64,000 nucleotides of DNA, from positions 93,296 to 157,295 of the forward strand of contig CAJJDO010000057.1 of assembly GCA_905183005.1 (NCBI GenBank), read 5' to 3'. The notes under the pieces are model-generated. The model was not told the origin of the DNA. It saw nothing but the letters and a program-made list of their open reading frames with translations, and searched no databases. The DNA comes from Paramecium pentaurelia (taxonomy: Eukaryota; Ciliophora; Oligohymenophorea; Peniculida; Parameciidae). Below are positions 48,727 through 60,128 of the stretch, piece by piece (positions within the stretch are counted from its first letter, which is position 1; each line of letters begins with the position of its first letter). The position numbers and the translations under genes were made by a program.

Positions 48727-49254
48727 ATGATGTAGATATTTGATATTGGTGGACCTATGAAACCTAAAAATGAAAATGAAAGTCTATTCCCATCACTTAC
48801 TTATAAGGAAAGATTAATGGGATTTGCATTCTGCTCTATTTTAGGTAAGTAATAAATTTCATAGAAAAGGATATTTTATTTAAATATTGAGTTTTGGATC
48901 CTTTATTGGAATTTTGGGTGGTAGTCCTAATAAATTTGCACTTACATATAGTTTAGGAAATATTTTAGCATTGTTTGGGTATTCTTAAATATTAATTATT
49001 ATAGAACAGCATTTCTAATAGGATTTAAAAAATAATTTGAAAATATGATTGACAATGAAAGAAAAATGACATCCATTATCTTTGCTTCTTCTCTAGTAAT
49101 GATCTTTCTTTCAGTTTATTTATTTAAATCAAAATTTCTAGTTTTGATATTTCTATTGACTGAGTTCTGTTCATATACATGGTATGTGGCCAGTTATATT
49201 CCATTTGCAAGAGACTGTATCAAAGGTTGTTTAAGAAACATAATAAAATTATGA
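48727..49254 (+). CDS. SFT2-type vesicle transport membrane protein
   Basis: Three exons; introns 48845-48869 (25, ends AAG) and 48979-49004 (26); 158 residues. After a short cytosolic N-terminus with YKERLMGFAFC, four hydrophobic segments follow (FGSFIGILGG, FALTYSLGNILALFG, IIFASSLVMIFLSVYLF and LVLIFLLTEFCSYTWYVASY) and end in YIPFARDCIKGCLRN. The order and the terminal PFAR-x-CI motif are those of the Got1/Sft2 family, which works in endosome-to-Golgi vesicle fusion. An internal ATG at 48757 is a possible alternative start. Confidence 0.9.
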
Positions 49255-49364
49255 TTTATTATACATTTAAATTTATTGTAATACTTTAATACTATATACT
49301 TTATAAAAATTAATCCAAATACTCATTTGTATTTTGATAAATAAAATATAATATAAAACATTTT

Positions 49365-51210
49365 TCAATTATTTATAGATTATATATCTTAATCATTATC
49401 GCCATCATCGTATATTTATGCTTATCTACCTTATTTTTGTTATTAATTTTTAGTTTGATATTATTAGGTACCAATCCTAATAATATTTTTATTATGTATA
49501 GTATTTTGTTACTGTTTATTTTAATTAGATTTATTTGATTCTTAATCTTCATTTTTTGATACTTATTATTTATCCTTTTTTTGTGGATTATTTTTTTATT
49601 TTAACTTAGTTATCAAATTTTCATCAAATTTTTTGCCATTGATATTCTTTTCAAATTAGTATTCACTATGGTTTTACTTCAACTATTCATTCATTTAATA
49701 ATTTAAAATTTATACTTAATTTTTGATTTCTTTTTTTTCTAATTTGTTTTCTTTCAAAATTGACTGAATGCTTATCATAAATTTGTCTATATTCTTAAAT
49801 TTATCATTGATAGACTCTTAAAATTATGTTATGAAATCCTAATCTTTTTGAAGTAGTAATTCTTATTAATTAACTTTGATCACTTCTTATTCTTCACAAA
49901 TTTTATCTATTTTAGATATTATATTATTTTAATAAACATCAAGTTTAACATTAATAATATTTTAAATTTCAACGCTTATATCATTTTTAATTTGATTGAT
50001 TTCAATTCTTTATTATTCTTATCCTTTTTTAATCTTATTCATCATATATTTAGTATCTTCTACAATTCCAACAAGAAATTTAAAATTGGTTGTTATACTT
50101 TCTAATAAAATTTACTATTATGATAATTACTTTTACATATCCACTAATAATTATTATTATTATGATTAATTTTATTGATTAAATTGCATAATTATTCCTT
50201 ATTATTATTGTTGTATTTATTAATATTGAAGTGGGAATTAATTATTTTAAGCAAATGGAATATTTAATTATTGTGGAAATTAATTTATTATTGGAAATTT
50301 TTAGAAGGAGAATTTAGAATCTAATATTTCTATAATTTGTTAAGTTTTTAATCGATTTAAAGGATTTGGATCCATCATACAAATTATCATATCTTTTATA
50401 TCTTTATTACAATTTAATGAATTTATTCTTTAATTAATTAAAGTGCAATCCTGTTTATGAGCTAAAATCATTTTCTATATTTAATCTTAAGTTGTTCCTT
50501 AAATCAAAGTTTATCCAGAAAGTACTTCATAGAATATACAACCTAAAGACCATATATCAATAGCTTATGTATAATTATTAAGATTAGAAATAAGTTCAGG
50601 AGCTTAATATAATACAGTTCCAACATTAGTAGTTTTCTATCTAAATTAAGTAGTGATTAATCCAAAATCAGTTAATTTATATTCATCTCCTATTTTAATA
50701 TAATTTTCTGGCTTAATGTCTCTGTGTATAAGTTACTTATCATGTAAAAAAGAGATAGATTTTGTAATCTAATTAAATATAAAAGATTACTTATTTTAAT
50801 AGTTATCCTAATTATTAAATTGGAAGTTAATGTTTGGATTAAATAAATTTATACAGGTCTTAAGTGCCTAATTCCATAACTAGGATCCAATCATTATTAT
50901 GTTGAAAGAAGTCAAATATTCTAATTATATATGAAGGGTTATAATTTTGTAAATTTTGTTTATTATTTTCATATTAATTTTGATATTGAATTAAACTTTT
51001 TAAGAATTGAATTTCTTATTCACTCATATATGATTATATTTTAATTGCTACATCAATTTATTAAAAGTTATTAATAATATGTTTGCCTAAATAGACTGAT
51101 CCTTAAGACCCTTAACCTAAGACATTTTCTATTCTATAATTTCTATTTGGATTCTCTGTTGTTGCTGCATTGATTAATTTCCCAACCCAATTTTATTAAA
51201 TCTATTACAT
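49365..51210 (-). CDS. protein kinase with Gln-rich, coiled-coil tail (paralogue 3)
   Basis: Two exons, intron 50769-50790 (22); 607 residues. The kinase domain (about residues 25-300) shows VLGQGSQGSVYLG, VAIKI, HRDIKPENY, LTDFGL and APELI. The intron sits at the same place as the first intron of the two other kinases (just before the FLH...HRDIKPEN segment), and neighbouring motifs match, so it is an older member of the same family. The tail is Gln/Asn-rich and then coiled coil. A regulated Ser/Thr kinase is likely; targets are unknown. Confidence 0.9.
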
Positions 51211-51401
51211 TTTCAAAGAAAATATTAAAATAAAATTAAGATTAAAAAGTTTATCAAGAAATATGAAGAGTTGATATTAATTTGTTATGATTTCATTTAT
51301 TATCCAATCAAATAACTAATGTATAAGATAATAATCAATAAGAGAATTTTATAGATATTCTAATATATACATAAATAAATTTATTTGCAAAATATTATTG
51401 A

Positions 51402-52295
51402 ATGTTATTGTCAACTTCAAAGTTATCAACATCAAAACTTTAAAGATCATAATTATTATCTAGTCCATAAAGATCAACAGTTAATTATTTGAGTTAAGAT
51501 CTTGATTCACCATCTAGATAAAGGATTAAGCTTCTTTCTGATAAATGGAATCATATATAAAATGGAATAGATAAGGATAAATTGGAGAAAAGAGAAGTCT
51601 TGGAGGAAAGAATAAAAATTATAGAGGATGTTTTATCTTCAGAAAAACCTAAAGATGAATAAAAATTCAAAGTTTTAAAGGATCAAGTTCTTAAATTATA
51701 AGATTATGCCCATAATCAAAAGGCAGAAAGAGAGGTATTATTTATATTTATAAACTTTAGGGTTTTGATGATAAGAAGGAAAGAGATTTTAGAACTTTAT
51801 CTGATAATATAGCTTTATCTTTTGATTAAGAAAGAAATATTAGAGGATAAGGAGAAACTAAATTGCAAAAATAAATTGATGAGAGATTCACTTAGATCAC
51901 TTTGACAATAACTAGAAATAATCATTAATATGAAGATAGAAGTTAAGCTAAGATTGCAGAAGTACTTTAATAAATTTAATTGGTTAAAAATTAATTGGAT
52001 TAAGAAAGAAGATCAAGGTACTTGATTTTTGTTTGATATCTTTAGAGAAGAATCGTCAGAAAGTTTGAGTGAACAAATTGATTAAGAAATTAATAAGTTC
52101 TCAGATCAATTGTTGATTGAAAAGAAAGTTAGAGAGGAAACTTAAGGAAAGATTTTTAGAATGATAGAAGATGTGCATGGTAAATTATAATAAGACATCA
52201 ATTTTGAGAGAAGAGAAAGAGAAAGCACTACTGAAGCATTATTAAAACTATTAGAAGATGCTTGTATCTAAATTGATAAGAATTTTAGATATTGA
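51402..52295 (+). CDS. SF-assemblin (striated fibre protein)
   Basis: Three exons; introns 51735-51760 (26) and 52018-52045 (28); 279 residues. A short Ser/Thr/Pro-rich head (STSKLQRSQLLSSPQRST) precedes a continuous coiled-coil rod with the SF-assemblin pattern (RIKLLSDKWNHI, FDQERNIRGQGETKLQKQID, QERRSREESSESLSEQID, EKKVREETQGKIFRMIEDV, FERREREQSTTEALLKLLED). SF-assemblins polymerise into the striated rootlets of basal bodies; Paramecium has many such genes. The length agrees with the family. Confidence 0.92.
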
Positions 52296-52363
52296 TCTTA
52301 TGATATCAGTATTAATATAATTATAGATAATAAAAATGTATATATATTGATAATGACAAATAA

Positions 52364-52857
52364 TCATGCCTACTCTTATCCAACTTGGAGTTCTAATTCA
52401 GCAATTCTTCTTTAAAGTCCAAGTAATTATTATTGGAGGGCAGTTTTTTCTCCTTTAAGAGCAGTAATTTATTATTATAATCTAGAATTCTCTGCTTTTT
52501 GATGGGCGAAATGTCTATTTTATTAAATTAGAATACCGTTTCATTTCTTCTTCTATTCTCATTAATTCATTAGTTAATGTTTTTTTGACATCTTAAGTTT
52601 TCATACTTAAAACAGATTCAAGAGTGTCTTTCTCAGATTTTAATATTTAAACTTCTTTCTTATGGAAATTCATCTCATCTTGAATACCTTTGATTGTTTC
52701 CTATTATAAAATATGGTATCAGTTTCATTACTTCTAAACTCATTAGTTTCCCTTTTAAAGATGCTGGATTTTAAGATCCTGCAAAGCTCTGTCCAGTCTA
52801 TCCCAAATCATTACCTTTTGAGAGAGTGTTTCCAGCCTATTTAAATGCATTGCTCAT
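52364..52857 (-). CDS. small coiled-coil protein
   Basis: Three exons; introns 52701-52731 (31) and 52515-52536 (22); 146 residues. A Gly/Ser/Gln-rich head of about 40 residues is followed by coiled coil up to the C-terminus (RLQQQITALKGEKTALQQQL near residues 106-125). The head-rod design and position next to SF-assemblin (68 bp between stops) suggest a basal-body or ciliary structural role, but I cannot name the family. Both introns are needed to join the heptads. Confidence 0.75.
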
Positions 52858-52983
52858 TTAGAGATGTCAAATTTTTATTTAATTATGAAAATTATATAAA
52901 TTATTTTAAGATTAATTATATTTATACGATAAATTTACATATTTCATTTCTTAAATATAGTTTCTTCTATTAATTTTAGATAC

Positions 52984-54089
52984 TTGAATAATAGAATATA
53001 AGATTCAAAAATAGACAACGGTAAATCTTGAGTAATTAAATATATTAGAATAATTATGATTAAACATATTTAATTAATAAATCTTAATAGTCGTTTTTAT
53101 TATTTATAATAAATGAGAACAGGAATATTGGTTTGTTTAGTATTGAGTGTATTGAGTGTAGAACTCAATATGGAAAAACACTAAGAAGAAGTGTTAAGTA
53201 AATTGAGAGAATCTAAATGGGCTTCTTTTATTTTAGAATTTGCAGAAGTAGAATTGGGAAGTGGTGGTGCTTTGACAGAATTGGTTGAAGCTATAAATTA
53301 ATTAATTGATTAATTAGAAGAAGAATTAGATGACATTCATCATATTTATTCCAGAAGAACAGATGAACATAATAGAGATGTAACAAGATATGAATAAGAA
53401 ATACAAGATGCTGATAGAGGTTATTTGTTATTAAATATTATTAGATATTTTTAATGGTGAAGATTTCATTGATAATGTTCTTATTCCATAAAAATAAAGA
53501 TTTTAAGATGCTTTAGCTTAATTAAAAATTAATATTGAAGAAAATAGAAGAATACTTGATTAAGAAACTGTTAATAGAAAGAAATAACATGAATAATTCT
53601 TATCTAATATTGCTGAAATTAATGAAGCTATTGGTGCAGTTGATGAATCATTAGGACTATTATCTTAGATTACGAATCCATCTCTTGTTTAATTCAAAAG
53701 AGTATAATCTAATTTGGAAAGAATCTAAACATCTTTCTAAAATCATTCTTCATTTGCTCCTATTATTAAAGCTTTACTTGAATTGGCAACAGAATAAAAC
53801 TTTGCTGATTAAGGATCTATCTAATAATTGGTTAAGATTTTCAATGAATTAAGAGTTCAATTTGTTGACACATTAAATCAAGAAACTGCTGATGAAAGTG
53901 CTGCTGAATCTAAATTCACTGAAAGAGTTACTTAATTAGAAAAAGAATTTGCTGAATTCTAAAGAGCAGTTCTTATTAAAAATTCTGAAATTGCTGCTAA
54001 TGAATGTAAATATTTTTATTTTATATAATAGAAAAATTGGGAGAAACTATTGTATATGTTGGATAAAGAAAAGATGATAGAGCTACTCT
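52984..54089. repeat. contig-overlap duplicate, left copy (1106 nt)
   Basis: Identical by eye to 54091-55196 (offset 1107) and ending at the N at 54090. An assembly duplicate, not a tandem gene pair. Confidence 0.92.
53113..54089 (+). CDS. false partial copy of the trichocyst matrix gene
   Basis: The first 977 bases of the gene at 54220, with the same start context, the same two introns (53420-53444 and 54006-54031) and no observed difference, cut off by the N at 54090. It should be merged with the complete gene and not counted as a paralogue. Confidence 0.85.
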
Positions 54090-54090
54090 N
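54090..54090. other. single-N scaffold join
   Basis: One N between two identical 1106-nt sequences, as at 4231 and 5808. Confidence 0.95.
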
Positions 54091-54219
54091 TTGAATAATA
54101 GAATATAAGATTCAAAAATAGACAACGGTAAATCTTGAGTAATTAAATATATTAGAATAATTATGATTAAACATATTTAATTAATAAATCTTAATAGTCG
54201 TTTTTATTATTTATAATAA

Positions 54220-55362
54220 ATGAGAACAGGAATATTGGTTTGTTTAGTATTGAGTGTATTGAGTGTAGAACTCAATATGGAAAAACACTAAGAAGAAGTG
54301 TTAAGTAAATTGAGAGAATCTAAATGGGCTTCTTTTATTTTAGAATTTGCAGAAGTAGAATTGGGAAGTGGTGGTGCTTTGACAGAATTGGTTGAAGCTA
54401 TAAATTAATTAATTGATTAATTAGAAGAAGAATTAGATGACATTCATCATATTTATTCCAGAAGAACAGATGAACATAATAGAGATGTAACAAGATATGA
54501 ATAAGAAATACAAGATGCTGATAGAGGTTATTTGTTATTAAATATTATTAGATATTTTTAATGGTGAAGATTTCATTGATAATGTTCTTATTCCATAAAA
54601 ATAAAGATTTTAAGATGCTTTAGCTTAATTAAAAATTAATATTGAAGAAAATAGAAGAATACTTGATTAAGAAACTGTTAATAGAAAGAAATAACATGAA
54701 TAATTCTTATCTAATATTGCTGAAATTAATGAAGCTATTGGTGCAGTTGATGAATCATTAGGACTATTATCTTAGATTACGAATCCATCTCTTGTTTAAT
54801 TCAAAAGAGTATAATCTAATTTGGAAAGAATCTAAACATCTTTCTAAAATCATTCTTCATTTGCTCCTATTATTAAAGCTTTACTTGAATTGGCAACAGA
54901 ATAAAACTTTGCTGATTAAGGATCTATCTAATAATTGGTTAAGATTTTCAATGAATTAAGAGTTCAATTTGTTGACACATTAAATCAAGAAACTGCTGAT
55001 GAAAGTGCTGCTGAATCTAAATTCACTGAAAGAGTTACTTAATTAGAAAAAGAATTTGCTGAATTCTAAAGAGCAGTTCTTATTAAAAATTCTGAAATTG
55101 CTGCTAATGAATGTAAATATTTTTATTTTATATAATAGAAAAATTGGGAGAAACTATTGTATATGTTGGATAAAGAAAAGATGATAGAGCTACTCTTTAA
55201 GCTTAATTGTAAGCTGAAAATGATAATTATGCTGCAGAAACTGATCTCTATAACAGAACTGTTGCTTAATATAATAAAGAAATTGAAATCAGTAAGTAAG
55301 CACTCGGCCTATTAACATAACCAAGTTTTGAATAATACGTTAAATCAAAAGTCGGAATATGA
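54220..55362 (+). CDS. trichocyst matrix protein precursor
   Basis: Three exons; introns 54527-54551 (25) and 55113-55138 (26); 363 residues. A signal peptide (MRTGILVCLVLSVLSV) leads into a propeptide and two helical, Gln/Glu/Asp-rich segments with the pattern of Paramecium TMPs (ASFILEFAEVELGSGGAL, DVTRYEQEIQDADRD, FAPIIKALLELATE, ETIVYVGQRKDDRATLQAQL). TMPs are cleaved and crystallise inside trichocysts, the dart-like secretory organelles released on stimulation. GC content of the coding part is above its neighbours, as in other abundant proteins. The stop is 41 bp from that of the Myb gene. Confidence 0.95.
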
Positions 55363-55403
55363 TCTTTACCAAAATAACAAAATCGATATATATATATATT
55401 TAT

Positions 55404-56642
55404 TCATTATTTAAATTAGAATTCTAAATTCTTTTTCTGTAACTCTTCTATAATATCTGCTCTAATTTAAAGAGGGAATGATTTATCAGTTATTTTATTT
55501 AAAATTTTTGGATTTTAATTATTCTCTTCTTCTTCTTCTTCTTTAGTGACTATTTAATTTTATTAAATTTATTAAAATCCGATCATTTAAAGATTCAAAG
55601 TTGGTAAACATCCTATTTCATTATTCTATGATTTAGTCATATCAGAAAATGTAGATTAATTTATTTATTCTTTTTAACAATTCAAAATATCTTATGAGTT
55701 TATTAATGCATAATACTCAGATCCAAAATTAGATGTAGTAACAAATTAACAAGGATAAATAATTTAAGGGAATTGAAATTTCTAAAATTCTGTTGGTATT
55801 AATGGATAGTATTATTATTAGGCTTATTATTATTATTAGTATTCATATCTAAAAAATTCTTTACTCATTAGATATTAATCTTATTCAACCTTTAATTCAA
55901 TTTAAACTGGATATTAGTCTTTATTTTTGTTAACTTCTTGTGATTTCTTTATTTAACAAAACCTCCTTAATTTTTTAATTTTTTTAATTATCTTGCTCTT
56001 TCTCGTTGAATCCTTCTCTAAAAATCTCACATTATTAGGTACTACATAATACGGATTTTATATTTTCCCATATTATTTTCTAATATAAGAATAAAATCTA
56101 TTTTTTATCATATTTTCCTAAAATTTAGTATATAAAATATATATACAGGTCTTCCTGATAACTATTTAGACATATCTGACCATTTAGTACCAATATTTTA
56201 ATACATATTCCAGATCCATTTATCTTCTTCTTAAGTCCAAGGTGATTTAATAATATTAGGATCTAAATGATTGACAAATCTCTCTCTAATTTATCGACCA
56301 GTTCTATTTGGGATATATTGAGCTATTGCTCTCCAATTATATTAGTAATTTTTGGTAAGTCTTAGTACTTCATCATCTTCTTCTTTACTCCACTTCTAAT
56401 TTCTTTCATTCTTTTATATTTAATTATATATTTACTTCTTTAGGCTTAATTCTCTTCCATCTTTATGCACATTATGAAGCATTTCTTCCAGATAGATATT
56501 CTGCTATAATCTTCCAATTTGATCCATGTAAAATTACAGCAGAGTACAATTTTGTATCTTCTTCAGAGCTCCAATACTTCTTATTATGATGTTTTAGATT
56601 AACTTATTGTTCAACTTCTTAATTATTTCCTTTACTAATCAT
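55404..56642 (-). CDS. Myb-repeat DNA-binding protein
   Basis: Three exons; introns 56411-56435 (25, ends AAG) and 56118-56146 (29); 394 residues. Three Myb/SANT repeats lie in residues about 18-175: YWSSEEDTKLYSAVILHG...CAQRWKRI, KWSKEEDDEVLRLTKNY...IRERFVNH, and PWTQEEDKWIWNMYQNIG...GRP, with the regularly spaced Trp residues. A basic region follows (KIIKKIKKLRRF), then a Gln/acidic tail that could be an activation region. Likely a nuclear transcription factor of the R2R3/3R type. Confidence 0.9.
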
Positions 56643-57665
56643 TCTGATGTATATTATTGTTGTTAAGTCGTACCCAAAAATGATGGGATTCAAAATATTA
56701 ATTAATTAGAGAACATAATCAATACCTTTGAACTAGGTAAATCAACCACTAAATAACAATAAACATCTTTATTCTCTTTCTTTTTAATAATTCTATGTTC
56801 CATAAATATGTTTATTAAAAAACAGAGTCCTTGTTCCTAATTTATTTGTAACTATATAATGATCTATTCAATTCAAAATATCTTTTGTTTTTGAAATTAA
56901 TTAAATAAAGTTATCATTATTAATCTATCCAGAAAAATAAACAATTTTGTTTTGATCTCAAAAATATAGATTAATAACAATAATCAATTAGATATAATAC
57001 TATTTTCATAACCATAGACAAAGTATATCTAAAATATCAAAAATTATCCTAGTAATATATATTAAATTTAATTGAATTAAAGATAAGAATATTAGTTTTA
57101 AATTGTGTGTAGAATAAAAATAATTCAAGAAAAATAGATACAATCTAATATTTATAGAAAACAAAAATATATTATATTTTATTCCTTACTTATCATAATT
57201 TTGATTGATATTTGATAATTAATTTAATATTAATATAAAGTAAGATAAAAGAAATCAATGAAAAAAAAATTGTATACATATTTATTTATAAATATTCTCG
57301 AATTTTTACAGTTTTTATCTTTTAAAATAATGTTAATATCACTACATTTCAAAGACACAAAATTATTCAATCTTTTAGACTTAATTGATAAATTATAATA
57401 TTACACATATTTATTCATTTATTAAATTTCTAATACAATTTTGTAATTTTACTTAAGTTCTCTAATCTACAATTAATTTAACTACAGTTTAACTATAGAA
57501 TTTATATCTTTAATGGTATTTCATTTCATTTCTATTCTATTATATATATCATTTTTTTGATTTTAATTTATTTTTTTATTAAATTAATGTGATAATTTTG
57601 ATTTTAGAGTTGCTTTAATTATAAAAAATATTAAATTTATTAAAAATTTAATTTATTCCTCATTA
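56643..57665. other. AT-rich intergenic region
   Basis: About 1 kb of very AT-rich DNA between the start of the Myb gene and the end of the alpha-kinase gene. No frame or RNA gene that I can support. Confidence 0.55.
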
Positions 57666-60030
57666 TCAACTTAAATGTAAAATCCCTAAACTTTATAGGT
57701 AATTTTTCACACATTCATTAGTTTCCTACAAAGAATCGATAAGTTGCTCTCCTAAATCCTCATCCCCTAAAATACCTTCAGGTGAAGAAATAATTGGATC
57801 ACACAAAATATATTCTGAACCATTAAAGTTTCCTTAGATATTTGATACCATTAGCATTTTTTAAGTCACTAAATAAGTAAAAATTTGAAATGCTTAAAAA
57901 TAATTTCCAATATCTGTTTCTTGGTCAAATTTTAAAAAATTCCCTTTTATCAATCTTTCAGCAATATAATAGTCTAAATGCTATAAAAATTTTTCATACT
58001 TCCATCTATCTTTAATAAATATGGATCATTGTATGCAAATTTACAGGGTGGTTTTATGGAAGCCTTTTAAATCTTCTCTTAAAAATGCTCAGCTAAAATC
58101 TTTGCTATTAAAGAATTTTAAGCAACATAAAGAGCATCAAATTTATTCACTATTTTCTCATAACCTTCTAATTACTTAATTATGAAAACTTAATTATCAT
58201 AAAGATTTTTTTCACATTTCATAACTTACATCAGAAATCCTTTTCTTTTTGTACCATCACCATTCTAGAATAAATAAAATAAATTTTACAATTGCTATAC
58301 TTTTTTTGATTTCCCAATTTCCTAAAGATTCCATTACAATAAATTCTGCTATATTAGGATCATCATAATTAGTTAAACTCTATAATGCTTTATTGTTATC
58401 TACTCTAATTATTTAAACTTCAGCAATTAAATCGCTTATCATGATACCCTCCAACTTTAAAAATTCTAAAGGTTTTGAACAATTTTTAAAAAGATTTTCA
58501 GTACATGAAATAATTTTTTCAATTTTTACTTTTCTTAATACATTTTCTTTGATTCGCTTAATTAATTAGGTTTTTTTTTATTCTATTTATTTTTGTTTTT
58601 CAATTTCAGTTTCAAGTTATTTTTCCAATTTTTCAAATTGATTTCGAAATTATTATTTCAATATTTCCAATTTTTCAATTTCAGCTTTTATTTATTTTTC
58701 CAATTTTTCAATTTCAATTGATTTTGATTCATTCTCAAGTTATAATTTATTAATATTTTTTGTTTCATTTTCTAATTATTATTTTAAATTTGATATCTCA
58801 TCTGTTAATTTATGCATTTAAGTTTCTTATAAATTATTTGAGTGATTATTTTTTTCTATAAGCAGATTTTACTTATATATATCTTATTATTTCTCCTCTA
58901 TAATCTTCTTTAATTTTTAAATTTCCTCATTCTTATTCTGTAATTCTTCTTCCAATTTAGTATTTTTTTCTTAAGCACGCTTAAATTTATCCTCCAAATG
59001 GAAAATTTCCTTTCTTTATTGAATCGTTTACTCTTTAAATTAACGACATGTTTCTACAGATCTTTTTAATTCTTCCCTTAAATTAATAATATCATATTCT
59101 GTTTAATTTCTTGTTTGATTAATTTCTTCAAGCTTTTAGAATACATTATTTTTTTATTGTATTTATACATCCTTAATATTAGATAAAATTTCAGTGATTT
59201 TTAATCTTTCAAATTTTTCTTTTTCATACATTTTTTTGAATTTCTCTAATTCAAGTATAATTTCCTCCATTTAATTATCATTTTCAACTGTTGATTATTT
59301 ACTGTAATAGTTTTCTCTTTTATTTTATTCTTAAAGATACTTCTTTTCTGCCTCAAAAGTCACTTATTAAAATTTAAATTCTTCAATTTAATCTTCTTTA
59401 TTTTTAAGATCATTCTTCAATTACAAATTAACTTATAAAATATCTTCATATTTTTTTTTCATTTGAACCCTAAACTCTTCCCCTTCTTTTAATTGTTTCT
59501 TAAATTATTTTTCATAATTTTCTAATTAAATCAAGTTATCACCTTATTAATCAATTTTTTCTTGTTTTAATTTTAATTAATTTTATAATTTATTATTTTC
59601 TAATTTTAATTCCTGTATTTTATTTTCTAAATCTCTTGAATTATTATCATTATTATCATTATTATTGCCTTATTAAAGTATTCCTACATTTGCTTATCCT
59701 CCAAAAACCACTTATTTAATTAAATAAGATGTTAGATAAAATTCAATTTCATTTTAATCCTTATTTAAAAATAGTCTAATGAGTAAAATATAAATTTATT
59801 ACTTTGATACTCTATCATTTTCATTAACTAATTTATTTCTACTTTTTGAATAAAATACAAATTCATTTTAATCATAATCCTTTAATTATTCTAATTGATA
59901 TAATAATGATATTACCAGCTAATTATTTTTTAGCTTTGATATAAAATAGATCATTATCCATCATTTCTAATAATATTGGAGCATTCTAAACAGGAATATT
60001 AATTGGATTTATCCTAATTATTCTTTTCAT
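57666..60030 (-). CDS. alpha-kinase with long N-terminal coiled coil
   Basis: Five exons; introns 59891-59915 (25), 59776-59802 (27), 58265-58289 (25) and 57974-57999 (26); 753 residues. The N-terminal 110 residues are globular, residues about 130-480 are coiled coil, and residues about 530-740 form an alpha-kinase domain: GTKRKGFLMQVMKCEKNLYD (Lys region), KIDGNYYIAERLIKGNFLKF, GNYFQAFQIFTY, MVSNIQGNF and EYILCDPII, ending LGDEDLGEQL. These are the MHCK/EF2K landmarks, with some changes (SNIQG for the usual DIQG). Alpha-kinases are abundant in Paramecium. The last intron is required to join DG to NYYIAERLIKG. Confidence 0.88.
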
Positions 60031-60128
60031 ATATATTTTTACAATAAAATAATTAATTATTATAATTAATTCTATTGGTTTTTAAAGGTAACATATATAT
60101 AAGTAAACAAAATTAATATAGATATATT

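Noticed and set aside
58020..58075. In-frame TGA in the alpha-kinase suggesting a pseudogene or long 39-nt intron
   Set aside because: The conflict came from a wrong frame; with the 26-nt intron at 57974-57999 the domain is intact (KIDGNYYIAERL).
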